From: Hymenobacter jeongseonensis
GTDB taxonomy: Bacteria; Bacteroidota; Bacteroidia; Cytophagales; Hymenobacteraceae
Length of the DNA stretch: 64,000 bases
Assembly (NCBI RefSeq): GCF_015694725.1
Contig: NZ_JADQDQ010000012.1
Coordinates: 44,700-108,699 of the forward strand
Reading direction: 5' to 3'
Part shown: positions 1 through 7,024 of the stretch, in pieces
Layout of the letters: each line of letters begins with the position of its first letter
How positions within the stretch are numbered: position 1 is the stretch's first letter
Made by a program: the position numbers and the translations under genes
The notes under the pieces: generated by a model
The model's database searches: none
The model's input: the letters and a program-made list of their open reading frames with translations, nothing else
What the model was told of the DNA's origin: nothing

Positions 1-1301
1 AGATTGATGGCCACCCGCTCACGGCTGCGGAACACGGCCGAGAGGGCTTTTTGGGCAATCAGCGTCCCATCAAACGTGGTGGGCGGGTTGCGGCAGATGT
101 CGCAGTTGCCGCAGTCGTGCGGCAGGTTTTCGGAGAAGTAGTTGAGCAGGATTTTGCGGCGGCAGCTGGCGGCTTCGGCAAATTGCTGCATGCGCTCCAG
201 CTTGGCGGTGTTGAGCTGGGCCTGCCGGGCGGGCACGTCCTTGGTCACCATCTCGCGCATCTGCATCACGTCGGCGAAGCTGTAGAACAGGATGGCGGTG
301 CTGGGCGCGCCGTCGCGCCCGGCCCGACCGATTTCCTGGTAGTAGCCTTCGATGTTTTTCGGCAGGTTGTAGTGCATCACCCAACGCACGTTGCTCTTGT
401 CGATGCCCATGCCAAAGGCGATGGTGGCCACAATCACCTGAATATCATCCTGCAAAAAAGCTTCCTGGGCCTTGCCGCGCTGCAAGGGCGTCATGCCCGC
501 GTGGTAGTGCGAGGCCTTGATGCCCTTGGCGATGAGCTTACCGGAGATGGTTTCGCAGGTCTTGCGCGAGAGGCAGTAGATGATGCCGGGGTCCTGCGGA
601 TTGCGGGTGATGTAGTCGATGACCGAGCCCACCCGGTCCTGACCGGGGCGCACCATTAGGTTGATGTTCGGCCGGTCGAAGCTGGACAGGAACACCTTGG
701 GCTCGCGCAAGTTGAGTTGGGTAATGATGTCGCGCTTCGTCAGCCGGTCGGCCGTGGCCGTGAGGGCGATGATGGGCGTGCTCGGGAAGTGGTTCCGCAA
801 CTGGCCCAGCTGCGTGTATTCGGGTCGGAAATCGTGGCCCCAGCTCGAAATACAGTGCGCCTCGTCGATGGCAAACAGGCTGATATTGACCCGCGTCAAG
901 AACTGCAGGAAACCGTCGGACAGTAGCTTTTCGGGCGACACGTAGAGCAGCTTGAGGTAGCCACCGGTGGCGGCGCGGGCAATGTCATTGGCCTCGCTCT
1001 GGCCCACGCTGCTGTTGATATAGGCTGCCGCAATACCGTTGGCCTTCAGGGCTTCTACCTGGTCCTTCATCAGGGCGATGAGGGGCGAAACTACGATGCA
1101 GGTGCCTTCCGAAACGACGGCCGGAATCTGAAAGCAGACCGACTTGCCGCCGCCGGTGGGCATAAGCACCACGGTGTCTTTGCCGGCCAGGATGTGCTGG
1201 ATGATGTCGCCCTGCATGGGGCGGAAATTGTCGTAGCCGTAGTACCGTTTCAGGGCCTGGCGGGCGGCTTGCAGTTGCGGGGCAGTGGCTAGTTCGGGCA
1301 T
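1..1301 (-). CDS. recQ: RecQ ATP-dependent DNA helicase (3' end cut by window edge)
   Basis: Superfamily 2 3'-5' DNA helicase acting in recombination and replication-fork repair. Reading back from the ATG at 1299-1301, the protein shows an N-terminal RPMQ (Q motif), Walker A MPTGGGKS, the DEAH-type box DEAHCISSWGHDF, the SAT-like LTATA, then IGRAGRDG (motif VI). After the helicase core comes a cysteine cluster CRRKILLNYF...CGNCDIC, the RecQ zinc-binding domain. The sequence leaves the window soon after this, so the winged-helix and any HRDC domain cannot be seen. The start is the first ATG and fits the usual short RecQ N-terminus. A palindromic repeat sits directly upstream. Confidence 0.95.
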   Translation of the reverse strand, partial: MPELATAPQLQAARQALKRYYGYDNFRPMQGDIIQHILAGKDTVVLMPTGGGKSVCFQIPAVVSEGTCIVVSPLIALMKDQVEALKANGIAAAYINSSVGQSEANDIARAATGGYLKLLYVSPEKLLSDGFLQFLTRVNISLFAIDEAHCISSWGHDFRPEYTQLGQLRNHFPSTPIIALTATADRLTKRDIITQLNLREPKVFLSSFDRPNINLMVRPGQDRVGSVIDYITRNPQDPGIIYCLSRKTCETISGKLIAKGIKASHYHAGMTPLQRGKAQEAFLQDDIQVIVATIAFGMGIDKSNVRWVMHYNLPKNIEGYYQEIGRAGRDGAPSTAILFYSFADVMQMREMVTKDVPARQAQLNTAKLERMQQFAEAASCRRKILLNYFSENLPHDCGNCDICRNPPTTFDGTLIAQKALSAVFRSRERVAIN

Positions 1302-1315
1302 GTTGTTCGGGGTAA

Positions 1316-1352
1316 CCTCACCCCCCGGCCCCCTCTCCCGCGGAGAGAGGGA
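1316..1352. repeat. Palindromic repeat, family C (CCTCACCCCCGG...CTCTCC/GGAGAG)
   Basis: Short GC-rich unit: a CCTCACCCCCCGG head followed by the inverted pair CCCTCTCC and GGAGAGAGGG. Two further copies, in opposite orientation to each other, lie at 48759-48799 and 48908-48946. It sits between recQ and the DUF559 pseudogene. Confidence 0.75.
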
Positions 1353-1382
1353 GCCGGACGACTCGTTGGGGAGCGGTGTAAT

Positions 1383-1778
1383 TTATAGATTCTCGGTAAT
1401 GGTGGCGAGGACTTCGTCTAAGCTGGTTAGCACTTGCTGGTTGGTGAAACGCAGTTCGCGGTAGCCTAATTCCGTTAGTGTGAAGGTACGGCCGAGGTCG
1501 TATTCGGCTTGCTCGGGGGTGAGGTGAATTTCGCCGTCGAGCTCGATGGTAAGCTTGGCCGATACGCAGATAAAATCGACGATAAAAAAGCCAATGGCGT
1601 GCTGGCGGCGGAACTTGATGTCTCGTTTGGAGCCCCGTAATTCCTGCCAGAGAATATTTTCGGCGGGCGTGGGGGCTTTGCGGTTTTCACGGGCATAGAC
1701 CTTCGCCTTGTCCCAAGTGCGGACATCGGTGTGGTAGATGTGCTCTTACGGGCCGCTTAGCCTGAGAGGCTCGTTCAT
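1383..1778 (-). pseudogene. DUF559 (Vsr-like) endonuclease gene broken by an in-frame TAA
   Basis: From the ATG at 1776-1778 the frame runs ten codons (MNEPLRLSGP) to a TAA at 1746-1748, then continues open for about 120 codons to the TAA at 1383-1385. The part after the stop is a nearly complete DUF559 domain: PTPAENILWQELR, FRRQHAIGFFIVDFIC, ELDGEIH and LGYRELRFTNQQVL, with the conserved acidic ELDGEIH and the RF-N-V end. There is no ATG, and no usable GTG or TTG, between the TAA and the core. As written the gene cannot make the domain unless a start is missed. DUF559 proteins resemble very-short-patch-repair endonucleases; their role is unclear. The 5' end overlaps the methyltransferase gene. 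A sequencing error at 1746-1748 is the main alternative. Confidence 0.7.
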
Positions 1779-2940
1779 GCGAGGAAGATAGCGCCACCCG
1801 CCGACTCCCCCGGTACAGCTCATACTTCATCAGCCGGCAGTCAATTGGCCCGTTGAACAGCGGCACTCGCCGCGCCGGCTTCAGCCCGATGCTCTTCGCC
1901 GCCTCCAGGTTTCCGGTGAAGACGAAAGCGTTATAGCCCTGAAAATTTGCCTTTAGTGAATCTCCAATCGTCTTGTACAAGGCCGCCATTTCGGCCTCCT
2001 CCCCTATCCGCTCGCCATACGGCGGGTTCATGAGCACAATGCCCGGCTCCTCCTTGGCCGGAGCTACGGCATCTTTCACATCGCGGACGGACAACCGAAT
2101 AAAGTCCTCCAATCCAGCGGCCGTAATGTTGGCCGCCGCCATGTCGATGGTTTTGGGGTCGAGGTCGGAGCCGGCGAGGTAGGCCTGCGGCTCGTCGAGG
2201 CGCTGGGCTTTGGCTTCTTCGCGCACCTGCTGCCAGAGTTCGGGGTCAAAGTCGTACCAGTTTTCGAAGCCAAACTTGCCCTGATGAAACAAGCCGGGCG
2301 CGATGCGCTGGCTGATGAGGCCCGCTTCGGTGAGGATGGTGGCCGAGCCGCACATGGGGTCGATGAGGGGCTTTTTGCCATCCCAACCGGATAGCATCAC
2401 CAGGCCGGCGGCCAGCACCTCGTTCAGCGGCGCTTCGTTGGTGTGCTGGCGGTAGCCGCGGCGGTGCAGCGAGTCGCCGGCCGCGTCGAGGCTGAGGATG
2501 ACTTCGTTTTCCGTCATGCGCAGGTGCAGGCGGATGTCGGGCGTGCGGGTGTCGATGCTGGGCCGCTCGCCGGTGCGGGCCCGGAACTGGTCCACAATGG
2601 CATCTTTGGTGAGCTGGGCCACGAAGAGCGAGTGCTCGAAGGTGGAGCGGTTCACCACGGGCGTAATGGCGAAGGTTTGGCCCGGGCCAATAAAATCCTG
2701 CCAGTCGATGCGGCTGACCTCGCGGTACAGCGCCTTTTCATCTTCGGCATAAAACGCGGCGAAGGGCCGCAGCAGGCGCATGGAAAGCCGGCTCCAGAGC
2801 GCTACTTCGTAGAGCAGGCGGTGGTCGCCAATGAACTCAACGGCCCGCGAGCCGACGTGCGTGATATCGGCCCCGAGGGCGTAGAGTTCGTCGGCGAGCA
2901 GTTCTTCCAGGCCGAACTGGGTGGTGGCGGTAAGGTGCAT
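1687..2940 (-). CDS. THUMP-domain class I SAM-dependent RNA methyltransferase (RlmL/Trm11-like)
   Basis: Likely methylates a guanine or adenine in structured RNA. Start chosen at MHLTATTQFG (ATG 2938-2940), which matches the usual family N-terminus; the frame is open further upstream but that part looks non-coding. Residues about 45-150 form the ferredoxin-like/THUMP region, DPMCGSATIL (194-203) is the SAM-binding motif I, and LMNPPYGER (303-311) is the catalytic NPPY motif. The family normally ends shortly after CRLMKYELYRGS (about 379). Here the frame runs another 40 basic, low-complexity residues into the start of the DUF559 pseudogene, in a different frame from it. This suggests that the true stop was lost by a small indel in the G-run near 1800. 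Confidence 0.85.
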   Translation of the reverse strand: MHLTATTQFGLEELLADELYALGADITHVGSRAVEFIGDHRLLYEVALWSRLSMRLLRPFAAFYAEDEKALYREVSRIDWQDFIGPGQTFAITPVVNRSTFEHSLFVAQLTKDAIVDQFRARTGERPSIDTRTPDIRLHLRMTENEVILSLDAAGDSLHRRGYRQHTNEAPLNEVLAAGLVMLSGWDGKKPLIDPMCGSATILTEAGLISQRIAPGLFHQGKFGFENWYDFDPELWQQVREEAKAQRLDEPQAYLAGSDLDPKTIDMAAANITAAGLEDFIRLSVRDVKDAVAPAKEEPGIVLMNPPYGERIGEEAEMAALYKTIGDSLKANFQGYNAFVFTGNLEAAKSIGLKPARRVPLFNGPIDCRLMKYELYRGSRRVALSSSHERASQAKRPVRAHLPHRCPHLGQGEGLCP

Positions 2941-3013
2941 AGTACTGCAAAGGTCGGGCTCCAGAAACAGAGTGCCACTTATTTCTACCTTTAGTCCCCC
3001 AAAAACTCCCCGC

Positions 3014-4432
3014 ATGGCCACCGCACCCTTTACCGCCACTACCAACCCCACCGCGCCCGCCCGCTCCTACGCCGGCCCCATGGTGCTGATGACGACGCTG
3101 TTCTTCCTGTTTGGCGCCGTCACGAACTTCAACGACGTGCTTATGCCTTACCTCAAAGACATTTGCCAACTCACGGATTTGCAGTCTTCGGCGGTGCAGT
3201 CGGCCTTTTTCGGCGCCTATTTTCTCATGTCGCTGCCCGCCGGCTGGGTCCTGAAGAAGCTCGGCTACCAGCGCGGCATCGTACTGGGCCTGCTGATTAT
3301 GGCCGGCGGCGCGCTACTATTTATTCCGGCCGCTGACTCCCGGGCTTTCGCGCTGTTTCTCACCGCACTGGCCGTACTCGGCGCCGGCATCACGCTGCTG
3401 CAAGTAGCGGCCAACCCCTACGTCAGCGTGTTGGGGCCGGCGCGCAATGCCGCGGCCCGGGTCAGCATCGTGGGCGTGGCCAACAACTTCGGCGGGGCGC
3501 TGTCGCCGCTAGTGGGCGGCTTGGTGCTGTTCGGTGGTTCGGTGGCGCTGAAAGCGCGGCTGGCCGCCTTGCCGCTGGCGCAGCGCCTGGGCGAAGAAGC
3601 CCAGTTGGTCAAAGGCCCATACATCGGGCTGGCAGTATTTCTGGTGGTGCTGGCGGGCGTGTTTTTCTTCTTGGTCAAGCTGCCCGAAATCGAGGGCATG
3701 GCCCCCGAAAGCGACGTGCGAGGCACCGAATGGGCAGAAGATGGCAAGCTCCAGGTCACCCACCGCGACAGTGCCCTTGCCTTTCCCCATCTGGTGCTGG
3801 GGGTAGTCGCCATTTTCGTATACGTTGGGGTAGAAGTAGGCCTGGGGTCCTTTCTTATTCGCTACGGCGAGGCGCAGGGGATTCAGCAGCTTTCGGCCTT
3901 CACCCAAAGTTTAGTGCGGGGACTGAACGTGGCCACCAACTACGCGCTGGTGTTGTTTGGCAAAGAGCCGGCGCCCATTGATACCACCATCGGCTTCACG
4001 AAGGCCGTGGGCGCGGTGCTGGTGTCGTCGTACTGGTTTGGCTCGCTGGTGGGCCGGCTCGTGGGCATTCCCTTGCTTTTGAAGTTAAACAACCGCGCGA
4101 TGCTGGTGACGGTGTGCGCGGCCGGTGCCGCCCTAGTAGGCGCCAGCGTGCTGAGCACCGGCGAAACCGCTCTCTGGCTCATCGTCCTCTGCGGCCTGAT
4201 GAACTCCATCATGTGGCCCGTGATATTCCCGCTGGCCATTACCGGGCTGGGGCGCTTCACTAAGCAAGGCTCTTCCTACCTGATTATGGCCATTGTGGGC
4301 GGGGCCCTTATTCCCCCGCTCATGGGCTGGCTGGCCACGCACGGCGGCGGGCTGCGGGTGGCCTTCGTAGTGCCCGCACTGTGCTACCTATACCTGTTGT
4401 TTTATGCCCTACGGGGCTACCGGGTGCGGTAG
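3014..4432 (+). CDS. MFS sugar/H+ symporter, FHS family (FucP/GluP-like)
   Basis: A 472-residue inner-membrane major facilitator with about 12 hydrophobic helices. The N-terminal TNFNDVLMPYLKDICQL followed by QSAFFGAYFLMSLPAG is the signature of the fucose/galactose/glucose permease family, which takes up hexoses with protons. Start chosen at MATAPFTATT (3014), placing the first helix about 20 residues in; the upstream extension is out of character. There is a family-typical hydrophilic insertion between helices 6 and 7 (about residues 235-260) and a longer loop around 300-340. It is transcribed divergently from the methyltransferase. A TACCTTTA box at 2986-2993 may be part of its promoter. 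The exact sugar cannot be told from sequence. Confidence 0.88.
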   Translation: MATAPFTATTNPTAPARSYAGPMVLMTTLFFLFGAVTNFNDVLMPYLKDICQLTDLQSSAVQSAFFGAYFLMSLPAGWVLKKLGYQRGIVLGLLIMAGGALLFIPAADSRAFALFLTALAVLGAGITLLQVAANPYVSVLGPARNAAARVSIVGVANNFGGALSPLVGGLVLFGGSVALKARLAALPLAQRLGEEAQLVKGPYIGLAVFLVVLAGVFFFLVKLPEIEGMAPESDVRGTEWAEDGKLQVTHRDSALAFPHLVLGVVAIFVYVGVEVGLGSFLIRYGEAQGIQQLSAFTQSLVRGLNVATNYALVLFGKEPAPIDTTIGFTKAVGAVLVSSYWFGSLVGRLVGIPLLLKLNNRAMLVTVCAAGAALVGASVLSTGETALWLIVLCGLMNSIMWPVIFPLAITGLGRFTKQGSSYLIMAIVGGALIPPLMGWLATHGGGLRVAFVVPALCYLYLLFYALRGYRVR

Positions 4433-4674
4433 CATCAGGCCTTACGGTCCTCACAGAAACTCCACCGGCGCGCTGCCGCCTTCTTGCCATCCCGGATTTA
4501 AAGTGTCAAGTCGCTGGCGCACGTAGTAGCCCCAAAGCTTGCTCAGGCGCTTTGCAGCAGCAGCAAAAATGGCCGGGCAGCTTTTCCAAGTGGCCGCCAC
4601 TACCGTTCTCACTACCGGCAGATGCTTGATAGGTGCTAACCTTTCGGTCCGACCAGCCGGAACCCGCCTGCCGG

Positions 4675-4682
4675 TACCTTTG
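4675..4682 (+). promoter_or_regulatory. Possible -7 box (TACCTTTG) of murB
   Basis: Perfect match to the Bacteroidota TAnnTTTG box ending only four bases before the murB ATG. No clear TTG is present 19 bases upstream. If used, transcription would start at or next to the start codon, giving a nearly leaderless mRNA. Confidence 0.35.
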
Positions 4683-4686
4683 CAGC

Positions 4687-5721
4687 ATGCTCCTCGAAGA
4701 AAACGTCTCCCTCCGCCCCTACAATACCTTTGGCCTCGACGTGCAGGCCCGCTATTTCGCCCGCTTTGCCTCGGCCGATGAGCTGCGTCAGCTCCTGCGG
4801 CAGCCCGAAGTGCAAGGGCGCGAAATCCTCATCCTCGGCGGCGGCTCCAACCTGCTCTTCACCCAAGATTTCAACGGCGTAGTGCTCAAAAACGAGATTC
4901 GCGGGCTGGAAATCATCAGCGAAGACGCCGAAGCCAATACAGCCCTGCTCCGCGCCGGAGCCGGCGAAAGCTGGCACGGCCTAGTCGAATACGCCCTCGA
5001 CCAACATCTAAGCGGCATCGAAAACCTCTCGCTCATTCCCGGCACGGTGGGCGCGGCCCCGCTCCAGAACATCGGCGCCTACGGGGCCGAGCTGCGCGAC
5101 ACCTTCGAGCACCTCGAAGCCGTGAGCCTCGCCACCGGCGATTTTCGCGTGTTCACGGCCGATGAGTGCGGCTTCGGCTACCGCGAAAGCGTGTTCAAAA
5201 ACATCCTCAAAAATCAGTTCGTGGTCACGGCCGTGGCCCTGCGCCTGCACCGCCAGGCCCGCCCCAACGTGCGCTACGGTGCCATCAGCGAAACCCTGGC
5301 CGAGCTCGGCATCACCGGCGAGCCTACGCCCCAGGACGTGAGCCGGGCCGTGGTGCACATCCGCCGCTCCAAGCTGCCCGACCCGGCCCAAGTGGGCAAC
5401 GCGGGCTCGTTTTTTAAGAACCCCGAGGTACCCCAGGCCCAGTTCGACCAGCTCAAAAGCAACTACCCCGACCTGCCCGGCTACCCCGTGCCCGGCGGCG
5501 TGAAGGTGCCGGCGGCCTGGCTCATCGAGCGGGCCGGCTGGAAAGGCCTGCGCCGCGGCCCCGGTGCGGGCACCCACGGCGTGCACGACCGCCAGGCCCT
5601 GGTGCTGGTGCACCACGGCGGCGCTTCGGGCAACGACCTACGCCAGCTCGCCGAGGAAATAATCTCCTCCGTGCGCCAGCAGTTTGGAATCGAGCTTCAT
5701 CCGGAAGTTAACATTTTGTGA
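4687..5721 (+). CDS. murB: UDP-N-acetylmuramate dehydrogenase MurB
   Basis: FAD/NADPH enzyme that reduces UDP-GlcNAc-enolpyruvate to UDP-MurNAc in peptidoglycan synthesis, in the cytoplasm. 344 residues, type I length. The FAD-binding ILGGGSNLL is at 49-57, GTVGAAPLQNIGAYG at 119-133, the substrate arginine in GYRES at 164-168, the catalytic serine in NAGSFFKNP (Ser241) and the catalytic glutamate in LHPEVN (Glu340). All key residues are present. The start at MLLEENVSLRPYNTFG fits the family; upstream in-frame codons lack homology. The loop GWKGLRRGPGAGTHGVH is longer and more arginine-rich than the common GWKGKR-GDYGVH form. It stands alone on the plus strand. Confidence 0.96.
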   Translation: MLLEENVSLRPYNTFGLDVQARYFARFASADELRQLLRQPEVQGREILILGGGSNLLFTQDFNGVVLKNEIRGLEIISEDAEANTALLRAGAGESWHGLVEYALDQHLSGIENLSLIPGTVGAAPLQNIGAYGAELRDTFEHLEAVSLATGDFRVFTADECGFGYRESVFKNILKNQFVVTAVALRLHRQARPNVRYGAISETLAELGITGEPTPQDVSRAVVHIRRSKLPDPAQVGNAGSFFKNPEVPQAQFDQLKSNYPDLPGYPVPGGVKVPAAWLIERAGWKGLRRGPGAGTHGVHDRQALVLVHHGGASGNDLRQLAEEIISSVRQQFGIELHPEVNIL

Positions 5722-5841
5722 TTCATTAGTACTTTGAACAATTGCGGGTTATCAAGCTGAATTCCGCGAAAAGTGAATAATTTGTTGCGAACTTTGCGAT
5801 AGCAACTTCGCTGTCATTCTCCTTTTTTTACAATTCAAAAG

Positions 5842-6858
5842 ATGACCAAACTGCTACTTCTGGCTGGCCTCCTGGCCGCCGCCCCGGCTGCTGTTGCGGC
5901 CGCTGCCTTGGCCCCCTCCGATGCCGTGGCACCCGCCGTGCTCAGCGTGAAGGCGGCCCGCGCCCTGGGTGCGGGCAGTACCGTAACGGTGCGGGCCGTG
6001 GTCCTCAACGGTGCCGAGATGGGCAACATCCGCTACGTGCAGGACGCCGAGGCCGGGCTGGCCCTCTACGCGCAACCCACCAAGCTCCCCGGCTACGGCG
6101 AGTTGCGGGCAGGCGACAGCATTCAGGTAACCGGCCAGCTGAAGACGTACAACGGTCTGCTGGAAATGGACCCCATTACCTCGTTCCATAAACTGGCCTC
6201 CGGCCAGCGGTTGCGCACCTTGCACGTATCCATGGCGCAAGCCAGTACGGCCTTCATCGAAGCCAACGAAAGCCGCTTGGTCGAAATCACCGGCGTTACG
6301 CGCCTGCTCACGCCGGCCGGCAGCCCGGCCACGGTGTTGGCCGGCAATGCCAACTACTTGCTGGACGGGGTGGCCGGCGCGCTGATGCGCGTGGCCGCCG
6401 CCAGCACCGGCCCCAATGGCCTGGTGGACGTGGCCCCGCCCGCGGGCGAAAGCTTTGATGTGCGCGGCGTGCTGAGCCAGTTTGCGCCGGGTGGCACCGG
6501 AGGCTACCAATTGCTGCCCCGGTTGGCTTCGGATATGGTGCGCGGTGGCGGCCTGCCCCGTCTCACCGAGGAGCCGGTGCCGGTTGACGTGAGCGCCACG
6601 GGGTTCACGGTGGTGTATTCTACGCTGAATGCCGGCGATACCCGCGTGCGCTACGGCCTCAGCGCCAAAGACCTAAAGGAAAACCGACGCGACGCTACCC
6701 TCACAACCCTCCACAGCATGACGCTGACCGACCTGCTGCCGGAAACTACTTACTACGTGGAAGTAAGCTCGCGCAATGCCGTCGGCGTCGAAACGGCCCC
6801 GCCGGTGCCGTTTATCACGGGCAATGGCAAGCGCGCCCGTCCCGCTGCAAAAAAATAA
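5842..6858 (+). CDS. Exported OB-fold plus fibronectin type III protein (paralogue of the N-terminus of the next gene)
   Basis: Function unknown. 338 residues starting with a clear signal peptide (MTKLLLLAGLLAAAPAAVAAAA). Residues about 35-225 contain two OB-fold-like segments of the kind found ahead of secreted nucleases (ALGAGSTVTVRAVVLNG, GDSIQVTGQLKTYNGLLEMDPITS, NESRLVEITGVT). About 245-325 is an FN3-like domain (VSATGFTVVYSTLNAGDTRVRYG, LLPETTYYVEVSSRNAVG). It ends in a basic tail (KRARPAAKK) with no type IX sorting domain and no catalytic domain. The same module order and many identical phrases recur in the first 330 residues of the 7025-9379 protein, so the two arose by tandem duplication. 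It probably acts in the periplasm. Confidence 0.8.
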   Translation: MTKLLLLAGLLAAAPAAVAAAALAPSDAVAPAVLSVKAARALGAGSTVTVRAVVLNGAEMGNIRYVQDAEAGLALYAQPTKLPGYGELRAGDSIQVTGQLKTYNGLLEMDPITSFHKLASGQRLRTLHVSMAQASTAFIEANESRLVEITGVTRLLTPAGSPATVLAGNANYLLDGVAGALMRVAAASTGPNGLVDVAPPAGESFDVRGVLSQFAPGGTGGYQLLPRLASDMVRGGGLPRLTEEPVPVDVSATGFTVVYSTLNAGDTRVRYGLSAKDLKENRRDATLTTLHSMTLTDLLPETTYYVEVSSRNAVGVETAPPVPFITGNGKRARPAAKK

Positions 6859-7024
6859 GCCCCGGCTGGCGCATGGTCCTGCGCTCTTCGGGCATCGGGC
6901 CCAGTAACCGCAACGCTGCCAGACGCCCTGCCGCTTCAGGCTGACCTCATTCGGCCGGGAACTGCCATCTTTGTGGTTCGGCTTATGGCTTCGTTTTTTC
7001 CAATCAACCCTTTTTAGCGTGTTT

